From assembly GCF_003346715.1 (NCBI RefSeq), contig NZ_QQPQ01000033.1, forward strand, positions 1-53,046: 53,046 nt of DNA, in the 5' to 3' direction. The position numbers and the translations under genes were made by a program. The DNA comes from Oceanispirochaeta sp. M1 (GTDB lineage: Bacteria; Spirochaetota; Spirochaetia; DSM-2461). Every line of letters begins with the position of its first letter. The first letter of the stretch is position 1. Shown piece by piece: positions 22,612 to 31,273 of this stretch. The notes beneath the pieces are model-generated. The model made no database searches and was not told the origin of the DNA. It saw nothing but the letters and a program-made list of their open reading frames with translations.

Positions 22612-24613
22612 CAGAAGAATCTCCGTTAACAGGAATCAGATCCTTCTTAAGTATCCAGCCTTCAAGTCCGTAGGCACTTCGTATAAGGGTGAAATTCTCG
22701 TAATCACTGACCAGTTCAACCGAGGTTCCCTCCTGAATGGTAATCCAGGAGCTGCCTCGGACTTCCGGAATTTTCTTTATAGCCACATCCTGACGGACAA
22801 CGGCCTCATTCCTGTTCAGAAGCCAGATACTTCGTACCAGCTCGGTACCGGTTCCCAGAACAGTCAATGATAAAACGAGAAGAAGAAAAACAGGCAGAGA
22901 TGAGTTCTTGATAAGCAGCCAGGCAATGGTTACAAGCAGTAAATTAACAGTAAGAATAAAGAGGAAAAAAACAAGGTTGGGAGACATCAGAACTGAGAGA
23001 TCTATCTGGTTATCAAGACCGAGATTCTCTTCAAGAGATTCGAGTGTATTCTGAACCTGTACATTGCTGTTTGACATATAAAGAGCTTTTCTCAGAGAGG
23101 CTACTGCCTGGGCATCCTCCTTGTTCAGAAAATGAAGAACCCCTTTATTGTACTGAAAAACCCAGTTGTCCTGCCAATCACGGGCTGAACGCAAATACAG
23201 TGAAAGAGCAGAATCGTAGTCATCCGCCTCAAAATAATTTTCAGCCTCTGAAATCCAGGACTGATCCAGATCCTCAGGGAGGGCAGAGGACATGAAAAGG
23301 ACCGATAACAATATAGAACTGAGAAGAAGACTCTTCCTTACTTTCCTGAAGCGGGAGAGTATCAGAATAAATACACCCGGAAGGAGAAGGAGATAAGCCG
23401 AAGGACTTTTATAGAATGAAAAACTCTTTCCTCCAATCAACTCATCAGCTGAAAGCAGTGTGTACCTGGCATTACTGTCCTTGAGAGTATCAAGAAGAGA
23501 AAGGACATCAATCTTGATATCTCTTGAGGGAGAATAGGAGATCTTGGCATTTTCAGGATTCAGCCAGCTGAACGGAGGGATATGAATATTAGAACTCCCC
23601 TCCTCTTTGGCTGTAATAATGTACTGTATCTCCCGGCGGCCTTCAAATCCTCTCTCCATGGCCAGGTAATTGGAACTGTCCTTTTCAACAACTGTAACTG
23701 ACTCAGGAAATATGGGCTCCGGCAGCTCAAGATAATTAAGATTCCCAACCCCTTCTATTCGGATTGTCAGAACTACAGCTTCATCCACTGTAGTTCTGCT
23801 CTCTGAAATATCAAGGGAAAATTGAAAATCACCTACAGCACCACCGGAAGCGGAAACCTCTTCGGGCAGTTCAAGAACGTTTATATCAAGCTTTTCACTT
23901 TTTCGGGTCAGACCGAGTATTTTTACCTGAACGGAACCAAGAGTCAACTCTCCCGCCTTTGACGGAGTTAGCATCCAGGTCTGCATGGGAACATGAAAAA
24001 GAGTATTTTCACCCAGGCTGGAATACTGAATATCACCAAGACCTCTCACCTGCTCCAGAAGAGCCGATTCAGGAGTGCTTATAGAAACAGAATCGGGAAG
24101 ACTGATCTCCTCCATATTCTTCATCATCAGAATCAGAGGAACCGCCTGACCCGTATAGAGGGTCTCCGGAGATTCTCCCCAATCCAGAAGCAGGGGGTAT
24201 CGAAGGAAACCCTCATCTTTTCTGAGAATTGGAATTTGAAGTGATTCGCTGCGCTGCTCTGTTAAACCATCGCTGACGATGACAGGAGAAACTGTGAAGA
24301 TCCCGGGATTATTTCCCCTCAGAGTATAGATGACCTGCAGAACTGTAGCAAAAGTACCATCTTCATTCTGAACCGTTCTCTGCGCTGTATAGGGCCCGGA
24401 AATTTTACTTATCCCCTCAGGCCAGAGAGGATCCTGTATATCAACAGACTGCCGCCCGCCGTATGTTGTGATGTATTTAAGAGTGAAACGCTGGTTCTCA
24501 ATAATCTGATCTTTCCACTCGGCCTCTACAGCAGCAGAGAAATGAGGAATAATAAGAAATAAGAGGACTACCAGTCCTGATCTGATTCTGAAACGTTTTC
24601 CTGCTGTTTCCAT
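22601..24613 (-). CDS. batD: BatD-like protein fused to a BatE-like TPR and SH3 part
   Basis: 670 residues. A signal peptide (about 9-29) is followed by BatD-type beta domains to about 385 (ENQRFTLKYITTYGG, LDISESRTTVDEAVVLTIRIEGVGNLNYLELPEP, IPPFSWLNPENAKISYSP). A membrane segment lies at about 400-420, a TPR region at about 450-540 (AENYFEADDYDSALSLYLRS, FQYNKGVLHFLNKEDAQAV), further hydrophobic segments at about 550-600, and an SH3-like end at about 615-665. In Bacteroidetes and Leptospira BatD and the TPR-SH3 protein BatE are separate; here they are one chain. The 46-nt overlap with batC indicates coupling. Function in the Bat system is not established biochemically. Confidence 0.8.
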   Translation of the reverse strand: METAGKRFRIRSGLVVLLFLIIPHFSAAVEAEWKDQIIENQRFTLKYITTYGGRQSVDIQDPLWPEGISKISGPYTAQRTVQNEDGTFATVLQVIYTLRGNNPGIFTVSPVIVSDGLTEQRSESLQIPILRKDEGFLRYPLLLDWGESPETLYTGQAVPLILMMKNMEEISLPDSVSISTPESALLEQVRGLGDIQYSSLGENTLFHVPMQTWMLTPSKAGELTLGSVQVKILGLTRKSEKLDINVLELPEEVSASGGAVGDFQFSLDISESRTTVDEAVVLTIRIEGVGNLNYLELPEPIFPESVTVVEKDSSNYLAMERGFEGRREIQYIITAKEEGSSNIHIPPFSWLNPENAKISYSPSRDIKIDVLSLLDTLKDSNARYTLLSADELIGGKSFSFYKSPSAYLLLLPGVFILILSRFRKVRKSLLLSSILLSVLFMSSALPEDLDQSWISEAENYFEADDYDSALSLYLRSARDWQDNWVFQYNKGVLHFLNKEDAQAVASLRKALYMSNSNVQVQNTLESLEENLGLDNQIDLSVLMSPNLVFFLFILTVNLLLVTIAWLLIKNSSLPVFLLLVLSLTVLGTGTELVRSIWLLNRNEAVVRQDVAIKKIPEVRGSSWITIQEGTSVELVSDYENFTLIRSAYGLEGWILKKDLIPVNGDSSDEI

Positions 24614-25140
24614 CGGCTGCCCTCCTTTCTCTTTATATACTGCATAATTCTTCTGGCATCATCACTGACCTCTGTTGTGGAGGAGGGAGCCCTGCTGTCG
24701 GCTGTTCTTGACTCAGCCTCAAGACGCTCCAGTGTAAGTTCCAGATTTTTCTTGGCTCCCAGGGAGCCCGGATTTAATTCAAGGGCTCGCCGGAAGGCAT
24801 GATAGGCCTGAGTAAACTGACCGCTCTGATACAGTACTACACCTGAATTAAAGCTGGATGCAAAATGTACATCTTCATCCGTCGACAATTCCGACTTCTG
24901 CCAGAGCTCCAGAGCCGAGGGACCTTCACCCAGTGCATAATATATTGTGGCGATATTATAAAGTATTCTTTCTCTATGGTTTCCCTGATCCTCTTCCTGC
25001 AGATAGTGAAGAAGTGCATTCTGATACTTCCCCTGCTGGTAGGCATAATTACCCTGGAGCACAGACATTCCTGGCTCCAGAAGGGAACAGGAGAGAAAGA
25101 GAAACGGCATAAGGAGGACAGTAATTCTCTTTAATACCAT
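24568..25140 (-). CDS. batC: BatC-like TPR lipoprotein
   Basis: 190 residues. Residues 1-17 are a lipoprotein signal ending at Cys18. Three TPR units follow (about 30-150: NYAYQQGKYQNALLHYLQEE, YNIATIYYALGEGPSALELW, FNSGVVLYQSGQFTQAYHAF, then RALELNPGSLGAKKNLELTL). The last 40 residues are charged and disordered. Such proteins act as scaffolds for the BatA/BatB complex in the membrane; this is inferred from position. Confidence 0.8.
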   Translation of the reverse strand: MVLKRITVLLMPFLFLSCSLLEPGMSVLQGNYAYQQGKYQNALLHYLQEEDQGNHRERILYNIATIYYALGEGPSALELWQKSELSTDEDVHFASSFNSGVVLYQSGQFTQAYHAFRRALELNPGSLGAKKNLELTLERLEAESRTADSRAPSSTTEVSDDARRIMQYIKRKEGSRWKQQENVSESDQDW

Positions 25141-26120
25141 CTAGACCACCTGATACGGGATGAAGCTAAATTCAGCACCAGAAAAGTTAAAGCAATAAAC
25201 AGAAACAATCTATAATTCATCTGATCCTGTAGACGGATTCCTTCAGCCCCGCTCCCCTCCTGTAAAGATTTGATATCTTCAATAATCATCCCCGCTGTCT
25301 TCACATCAGAAATATCATAATAATTGCCCGAAGCACTCTCAACTATATCACTCAAGTGGGATCTGTCCAGTTTTGTGACAACCGCCTGATCCAAAGAGTC
25401 AGAGACAATGGAACCGTCGGAATTATATATCAGGCTCCCTTCTTCCGTTCCGGCTCCTACAACAAACAGGCTTATATCCTGCAGATAGCATTCACGTGCA
25501 GCATCCTCGGCATTACCATCCAGAGCCTCACCATCTGTGATCAGAATAATCAGTTTCTTTGCAGGTGATCCCTCAGGAAAAGAGCCAGCGGCCTTAGTGA
25601 TACCCCGGCTGATATCGGATCCGGGAACAGTATAGAGAGAGGGAGAAAGACTCCTCACTGCGGTCTCCATGATATAGCGGTCATCTGTCAGGGGTACCAG
25701 AACCTCTCCATCGCCCTTGAAGATCACCAGTCCCATCCTGGTTCTGCTGAATCCGGAATTCAGGGAACTGATAAGCTCTCCCGATCGGCTGAGTCTGTCA
25801 GCGGTGATATCTGCGGCAAGCATACTGCGGGAAATATCCACAGCAAATATTATATCCAGACCAGTTGAATCATCACGTACGGCCTCTTTGGTCCATGATA
25901 TTCCCGCCAGGGCTAGAATTGAAAAGACAAAGAAAAGAATGATGGTCATCCAGTATATTAAGGTCTTGATCATGTAAACCTGAGTGGTTTTCACCTTCCT
26001 CCACTCGCCGGCCAGCTTGAGAAGCAGAATGTACCCTTTTCTATAATTCAGTGCCGCCGGCAACAACAGCAGTGCTACAGGAATCAGCAGCCAGAATACC
26101 TCAGGATAGACTATATTCAC
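25131..26120 (-). CDS. batB: BatB, VWA-domain membrane protein
   Basis: 329 residues. Two N-terminal membrane segments (about 8-26 and 55-78) are followed by a von Willebrand A domain (about 88-285) with the MIDAS metal site DISRSM (DxSxS), TDD and ITDGEALDG, and a C-terminal membrane segment (about 305-324). The ATG overlaps the stop of batA by four bases. In Bacteroides and Leptospira these genes were linked to oxidative or envelope stress, although later work questioned aerotolerance as the role. Confidence 0.88.
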   Translation of the reverse strand: MNIVYPEVFWLLIPVALLLLPAALNYRKGYILLLKLAGEWRKVKTTQVYMIKTLIYWMTIILFFVFSILALAGISWTKEAVRDDSTGLDIIFAVDISRSMLAADITADRLSRSGELISSLNSGFSRTRMGLVIFKGDGEVLVPLTDDRYIMETAVRSLSPSLYTVPGSDISRGITKAAGSFPEGSPAKKLIILITDGEALDGNAEDAARECYLQDISLFVVGAGTEEGSLIYNSDGSIVSDSLDQAVVTKLDRSHLSDIVESASGNYYDISDVKTAGMIIEDIKSLQEGSGAEGIRLQDQMNYRLFLFIALTFLVLNLASSRIRWSRWY

Positions 26121-27118
26121 AGCACCTCCCTCAGCAGGACTTTCCTGAACAGCAGATCCACCATAATCAGAAGAAGTGCGATAAACACAAAAAATCTGTA
26201 AAGGGGAATAGTACGAACCTGAATACGGACCCTCTCGTCTATGGTTTCAAGGGAATCAATTGAACGAAACACCGACTCAAGACTTCCCGATGATGTGGCT
26301 TTAAAAAAACTGCCGTCAGCCGTTTCTGCCAGTTCCTCCAGGAGCTCTTCATCAAAACGGCTGTTCAGTACACCGGACATGATTTTCCCGGTCTCGGGGT
26401 TTTTAAATTCAAAGGGGACTTCCCCTTCGGCTCCGATACCGATGGTGTAAATTCTTATTCCCATCTGTGCAGCCATAGAGGCGGCAGCCAGAGGCTGAAT
26501 CTCTCCCGCATTATTATCACCATCTGTGATAAGTATGATAACCCGCTGATCCGCTGTACTTTCAGAAAGATGAAGTACCGCAACGGCCAATCCCATTCCG
26601 ATGGCAGTTCCTTCTCCAAGTTCCATAATACTGCTTTTTTCAAGACGCCTCAGGAATGTATTGTAATCTGTTGTAGGCGGTACCTTCAAAACAGCTTCCT
26701 GTCCGAAGCCGACAAGGCCGATAGAGTCATTTTTTCTTGCAGAGACAAAAAATTTAACCATGTTCTTTGCCGCATCCAACCTGGTATCAGGGGGGAAATC
26801 ACGGGCGGCCATACTGGGAGACTGATCAAGAACAATAATAATATCAGCACCCTTATTCAGATGTATTTTCTCATGAATACTTAATGCCGGTCCTCCGAGA
26901 GCCAGGCCTAGAAGAAAAATCCCCAACCAGAAAAAAGAGGCTGTAATAATCAATGAAAATTTAAGCATTTTTTGTCTGATAGGAACAAGACCCTTTCTCC
27001 AGACTCCTGTGGAGACTCTGACAGTTCTTCCGAAGGAGGGAGAGAAATGACGCAGGTACATAAAGACGGGGAGGAGAATCAGAAGGAAAAGATATGCCGG
27101 TGATTCAAATGTCAGCAT
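26117..27118 (-). CDS. batA: BatA, VWA-domain membrane protein
   Basis: 333 residues from the ATG at 27118, which has GGAGGAA six bases upstream and gives the family N-terminus MLTFESPAYLFLLILLP; an in-frame ATG at 27166 has no such site. Membrane segments are at about 7-25 and 50-72, the VWA domain at about 80-280 with MIDAS residues DQSPSMA and TTD/ITDGDNNAG, and a last membrane segment at about 305-325. It pairs with BatB and overlaps it by four bases. Confidence 0.88.
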   Translation of the reverse strand: MLTFESPAYLFLLILLPVFMYLRHFSPSFGRTVRVSTGVWRKGLVPIRQKMLKFSLIITASFFWLGIFLLGLALGGPALSIHEKIHLNKGADIIIVLDQSPSMAARDFPPDTRLDAAKNMVKFFVSARKNDSIGLVGFGQEAVLKVPPTTDYNTFLRRLEKSSIMELGEGTAIGMGLAVAVLHLSESTADQRVIILITDGDNNAGEIQPLAAASMAAQMGIRIYTIGIGAEGEVPFEFKNPETGKIMSGVLNSRFDEELLEELAETADGSFFKATSSGSLESVFRSIDSLETIDERVRIQVRTIPLYRFFVFIALLLIMVDLLFRKVLLREVL

Positions 27119-27983
27119 GTTTCTTCCTCCACTCTTCAAGTGCTTCCGAAACTTCTTCCACTTCACTTAAAAGCTGTTCCCGGTCACTGTACAGCATTTT
27201 ATCACCCGCGAATTTAACACGGTCCACACGGTGAAACAGATTTACCAGAGAGAGGGCCAGGGTGTCATGTATACGGCTCCGTCCCAACAGATTCTCAATT
27301 TCAGATGTAGTAGAACTGCTCAGATCATGATGAAACCGGGTGGAGAGGTATTTCTTCAACCCTCCCGTAAATGTCATATAGAATTCCTTCTCCGGCATAT
27401 TCACCATGGAGCGCCTGATCTTTCGAACCAAACGCTGAAACTGCCTATAGGGTAGATTGATTTTATAGGTTTTTACGATCTCTCCGGTTCTGTGCCTGAT
27501 AAAGCGATAAACCATGACTATCAGGATGGGCAATGCCAGGAGCAGAGAGACAATGAGTGCACCCACGGCTCTTGTACCGGGGATTAAGAGAGGAGACTGG
27601 ACACCTTCCAGCTCCCTTGAAGATTCCAGATTCAGAAGGGTCGAAGTGAAGATTTTAAGATCATCCACTATTAGTCCTCCCAGATCGACAGGCGGAAGAG
27701 CCCTTGTCCCGGGATAATAAGGAATCAGACGTATTGTAACTTCCGTCTCACTCCCCTTTGATTCAATATCCATGGAGAGAATATTCAGCCAACCGGGATC
27801 AGGAAACTCTTCGGGTACAGTAAAATCATGGACCTGATCCGTCTTCAGAATAAAAGACATTTCAACTGTATCACCTACATAGTATTCAGGCGGCATAAAA
27901 CGGAGATTATGAATTTGGTAATTATCCGCCGCCGTCAGGAAAGCGGCCTGCAGGAGCAGAAAAAAAATGAATCCTTTCTTCAT
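27105..27983 (-). CDS. Bat-operon membrane protein of unknown family
   Basis: 292 residues. A signal peptide (1-18) leads into a short beta domain (about 20-125, including YYVGDTVEMSFILK), one membrane segment (about 138-158), and a cytoplasmic helical part (about 165-285: YRQFQRLVRKIRRSM, EKEFYMTFTGGLKKYLSTRFH). The topology resembles the DUF4381/unknown genes found between DUF58 and batA in other bat operons. It overlaps DUF58 by four and batA by 14 bases. Confidence 0.7.
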   Translation of the reverse strand: MKKGFIFFLLLQAAFLTAADNYQIHNLRFMPPEYYVGDTVEMSFILKTDQVHDFTVPEEFPDPGWLNILSMDIESKGSETEVTIRLIPYYPGTRALPPVDLGGLIVDDLKIFTSTLLNLESSRELEGVQSPLLIPGTRAVGALIVSLLLALPILIVMVYRFIRHRTGEIVKTYKINLPYRQFQRLVRKIRRSMVNMPEKEFYMTFTGGLKKYLSTRFHHDLSSSTTSEIENLLGRSRIHDTLALSLVNLFHRVDRVKFAGDKMLYSDREQLLSEVEEVSEALEEWRKKHADI

Positions 27984-28846
27984 GCCTTCTTTTTTCTCCT
28001 TTCAAAAAAATGAAGCAGCTTCACAGCCGGGTCATCCTCTGTGGAGATTTCCAGAACATCCACACCCGCAGATTTACAGTTCTTGTGCCAGAGATAGCGC
28101 TCATGTTCCCAGAAATCCCGGTACTGCTGACGCATACGTCCTGTCCCCATAACATTGAGAGTCTGCCCCGATTCGGGGTCTTCCAGACTGACCAGGCCGC
28201 TGGAGGGGAAATCCCTGTCCAATGGATCCGTAAGTCTTATAGCAATAACATCATGCTTCCTTGCAAGAAGGGTAAGCTCTGTTCTGTAGTTAGTGGTTCT
28301 GAAGTCTGAAAGGATCAGGCAGATCCCCCGTCTTTTCATGGTCTGTGAGGCAGTCTTGCATGCCAGTGCCAGGTTGGAGCCCTTCCTTCCCTCCTCTACC
28401 GAGAGAATCTGGGTTATCTGTTTAAGAACATGCTTTTTCCCTTTCCGGGGCTGAATCTGTTCCTCAACATGATCCGAAAAAAGGAGGCTTCCCACCTTGT
28501 CATTATTGGCTACCGCAGCCAGGGCGATGATTGCAAAAATATGCCCGGCCAGCTCCCTCTTATTGATGCTCCCTGAACTGAAGAACAGAGAGCTGGAGGT
28601 ATCCACAAGAACCTGAAGCACAACTTCGCGCTCTTCACGGAAGGTCTTGGTGTAGGGAGTGCCCATACGGGAGCTTACATTCCAGTCAATAAAACGGGTA
28701 TCGTCTCCGTCCGAATATTCCCGGACCTCATCAAACTCAAGACCCGGCCCCTTGAACACGGAACGGTAGTTCCCGGCGAATATGGTATCCACCAGCTTTC
28801 TTGAGATGAAGTGTAAATGTTTTACTTTCCGGGAGATTTCTTCCAT
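27980..28846 (-). CDS. DUF58 domain protein (VWA-like) of the MoxR-Bat operon
   Basis: 288 residues. The DUF58 core FDEVREYSDGDDTRFIDWNVSSRM is at about 37-60, followed by a VWA-like domain with a DxSxS site (DTSSSLFFSSG, near residue 92). DUF58 proteins next to MoxR ATPases are thought to act with them in protein or metal-cofactor assembly. It starts 2 nt after moxR. Confidence 0.88.
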   Translation of the reverse strand: MEEISRKVKHLHFISRKLVDTIFAGNYRSVFKGPGLEFDEVREYSDGDDTRFIDWNVSSRMGTPYTKTFREEREVVLQVLVDTSSSLFFSSGSINKRELAGHIFAIIALAAVANNDKVGSLLFSDHVEEQIQPRKGKKHVLKQITQILSVEEGRKGSNLALACKTASQTMKRRGICLILSDFRTTNYRTELTLLARKHDVIAIRLTDPLDRDFPSSGLVSLEDPESGQTLNVMGTGRMRQQYRDFWEHERYLWHKNCKSAGVDVLEISTEDDPAVKLLHFFERRKKKA

Positions 28847-28848
28847 GA

Positions 28849-29832
28849 TCAGGGAACCGCAACAACCGAAAGAATATCTTTAATAACATCATCACTGCTC
28901 AACTCTTCTGAATCGGCTTCATAGGAGAGGACGATTCTGTGACGCAGCACATTATAGGCCACGGCTTTGACATCCTCAGGAAGGACAAAATCCCTTTTCT
29001 CAAAAAGGGCATTAACCCGGGCGCAGTTATACAGGGCGATTGAGGCTCTGGGAGAGGCTCCAAATTCAATAAATCGTGTAAAAGGGAGCTGATGCCGTCC
29101 CTTCACACGTGATGCATTCACTATGGAAACAATGTATTTCTTGATGCTCTCATCCACACGGATACGGGTGGAAAGATCCTTCAGATCCTGAATGGAATAT
29201 TTACTGAATACCTTTCTGAGGACCTGCTCATTTCTACTGTCCACCTGGTCCAGAATTAAGAGCTCCTCCTGAGGGCTGGGATAGTCAACCTTCAGTTTCA
29301 TGACAAATCTGTCAAGCTGGGCCTCGGGAAGCTGGTAAGTCCCCTCCTGTTCAATGGGGTTCTGTGTAGCCATTACAAAAAAAGGATCCGCCAGACGGTA
29401 GGTATTCTCTCCTATGGTCACCTGACCTTCGGCCATGGCTTCAAGGAGTGCGGACTGAACTTTTGCAGGGGCCCTGTTGATTTCATCCGCAAGAACAACA
29501 TTGGTAAAGACCGGACCTTTCCGGGGAACAAATTCACCTGTCTGAGGACGGTAGATCATAGTACCTGTCAGGTCGGCGGGAAGAAGGTCGGGAGTAAACT
29601 GGATTCTCTTGAAATCCGCGTTAAGCACCTCGGCAATAGTTTTCACCATCTGGGTCTTTGCAAGGCCGGGAACCCCTTCCACCAATATATGCCCACCTGT
29701 GATAATACCCATCAGAAGGCCGTCAATCATACCGGCCTGACCTATGATTTTTTTCCCGATCTCCTTTCTGGCACTGTCCAGCAGGGTCGAGGCATCATTG
29801 ATCTGGTCCATAAGGTTCTTATCATCATTCAT
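28849..29832 (-). CDS. moxR: MoxR-family AAA+ ATPase
   Basis: 327 residues. Walker A is VEGVPGLAKTQ, Walker B LADEINRAP, sensor 1 ATQNPIEQEGTYQLPEAQLDRF and sensor 2 FGASPRASIAL. MoxR ATPases act as chaperones that, with VWA partners, assemble or activate other proteins. It is the first gene of the eight-gene unit ending with smr and has AAGGAA before its ATG. Only 43 nt separate it from argJ, so read-through from argJ is possible. Confidence 0.94.
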   Translation of the reverse strand: MNDDKNLMDQINDASTLLDSARKEIGKKIIGQAGMIDGLLMGIITGGHILVEGVPGLAKTQMVKTIAEVLNADFKRIQFTPDLLPADLTGTMIYRPQTGEFVPRKGPVFTNVVLADEINRAPAKVQSALLEAMAEGQVTIGENTYRLADPFFVMATQNPIEQEGTYQLPEAQLDRFVMKLKVDYPSPQEELLILDQVDSRNEQVLRKVFSKYSIQDLKDLSTRIRVDESIKKYIVSIVNASRVKGRHQLPFTRFIEFGASPRASIALYNCARVNALFEKRDFVLPEDVKAVAYNVLRHRIVLSYEADSEELSSDDVIKDILSVVAVP

Positions 29833-29875
29833 AGTACATTCCTTTTATGAGCCCTTATCTTTCGCTCTTTAATTT

Positions 29876-31159
29876 TCAGGTTCTGTAATCCGCATTTTCC
29901 CGGACATATTCATAGGAAAGATCCGAACCCATGACATCGGCACGGCCCTCTCCAAGCCCGAGATCGACAAAGATCTCTACCAGAGCATCATGCTGCGGAT
30001 ATCCCGGACAGGGTGTAGGGAGAGCCCGCTCCTTCAGATAGTCACTGAGCCTGCTCTCTTTTTCACTGTCCAGCTGAAAGCGGCCGGAGCTGTATATTAC
30101 TTCATCACCGAGCCTGAGACTTACAGCCGTCTCATCCAGTTCTATATCATTATTTCCAGCATAGTCTCCAAGGGCCTGAATAAAACGTCCGACATTGGGA
30201 TCGTTGCCGAAGACTGCAGTCTTACTGAGAGGAGAGTTCACAAGGGCCTTCGCAAAACCCCTAGCCTGAATATCCGAAACGGCTCTCTCTACGTTTACCT
30301 TTATAACATGCCCGCAGCCCTCACCGTTACGGACGATATCCTCTGATAGAGTTTTACACAGATGAAGCAGAGCATTCTCAAGTTCCTTTTCACTCACCTC
30401 CGGAAGGCAGCCGGATGAGAAAAACAGTACGGAATCACTTGTGCTCTGATCACTGTCAATTGAAATTGTGTTATAGCTCTGATCTACTACACGCTTTAAC
30501 ACTCGCCGCATCATTTCTCTGGGCAGACTGACATCAGTAAGGAGAAAGGAGAGCATGGTAGCCATATTGGGCTCGATCATTCCGGCGCCCTTGGCAATAC
30601 CGCTGATTCGTCCCGTTCCCAAAGAGACTGATCGCAGTTTAGGAAACGCATCAGTTGTCATAATAGATTTAGCCGCTGGAAGAAAAGAATCCTTCTGTAA
30701 TGACGATTGCAGATCAGGACAGGCATCTTCCATGGCTTTAACTGGAAGAGACCAACCGATGACCCCGGTGGAAGAGGGAAACAGCGGCGCCTGCAGTGTT
30801 CCAGCCATGGCTCCGGCAAAAGCGGAGAGGACCGCCCGGGCATCATCCTCGCCATTGGGAGTACATACATTTGAAATTTTATTATTAATCAAAACACCCT
30901 GCACAGTTTCCTCATTCAGAAGCTGCCGCCCGATTCTGACGGGTGCCCCGGGAAATGCGTTTTTGGTAAAAACAGCCCCAAAGGAGGGTGTGGGTTTATC
31001 AAGAACGATGGCCGTCATATTCATTGCGGCGGCTGGTCCGTCCTTCTTCTCTTCAGGAATAAAGTTGAGTGATTTTACAGCAATGCTGAATCCTTCAGGC
31101 AGAGCACTGTTGCGCTCCAGTTCTTCAAGATACTGCTGTTCAGAATGATACCGATTCAT
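29876..31159 (-). CDS. argJ: ornithine acetyltransferase / N-acetylglutamate synthase ArgJ
   Basis: 427 residues, an Ntn-type enzyme that cleaves itself before the nucleophilic Thr of the KGAGMIEPNMATML motif (about residues 188-201). It transfers the acetyl group from N-acetylornithine to glutamate in arginine synthesis. Other matches are SIDSDQSTSDSVLFF and FGNDPNVGRFIQALGDYAG, plus the C-terminus YEYVRENADYRT. Other arg genes are not nearby. No Shine-Dalgarno sequence precedes the ATG; a TATGAT -10 box ends eight bases upstream. Confidence 0.94.
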   Translation of the reverse strand: MNRYHSEQQYLEELERNSALPEGFSIAVKSLNFIPEEKKDGPAAAMNMTAIVLDKPTPSFGAVFTKNAFPGAPVRIGRQLLNEETVQGVLINNKISNVCTPNGEDDARAVLSAFAGAMAGTLQAPLFPSSTGVIGWSLPVKAMEDACPDLQSSLQKDSFLPAAKSIMTTDAFPKLRSVSLGTGRISGIAKGAGMIEPNMATMLSFLLTDVSLPREMMRRVLKRVVDQSYNTISIDSDQSTSDSVLFFSSGCLPEVSEKELENALLHLCKTLSEDIVRNGEGCGHVIKVNVERAVSDIQARGFAKALVNSPLSKTAVFGNDPNVGRFIQALGDYAGNNDIELDETAVSLRLGDEVIYSSGRFQLDSEKESRLSDYLKERALPTPCPGYPQHDALVEIFVDLGLGEGRADVMGSDLSYEYVRENADYRT

Positions 31160-31167
31160 AGCTAAGT

Positions 31168-31196
31168 ATCATATCGGTAAAAGGTGGAAAGGTCTA
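31168..31196 (-). promoter_or_regulatory. argJ promoter, leaderless configuration
   Basis: On the minus strand TAGACC (31196-31191), 17 nt and TATGAT (31173-31168) lie eight bases before the ATG at 31159. Confidence 0.45.
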
Positions 31197-31273
31197 TCTG
31201 CACTGTATAAGCTTTCTGTTGCATTCTCCCGCTTTTTAGGCTTCAATGGAGAGACAGAAAGAAGGAGAGCAAT

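Noticed and set aside
23044-23295. Small plus-strand frame within the batD/E gene
   Set aside because: Antisense, without domain or binding site.
30555-31148. 197-codon open frame on the plus strand
   Set aside because: Antisense to argJ with no motif and no ribosome binding site of note.
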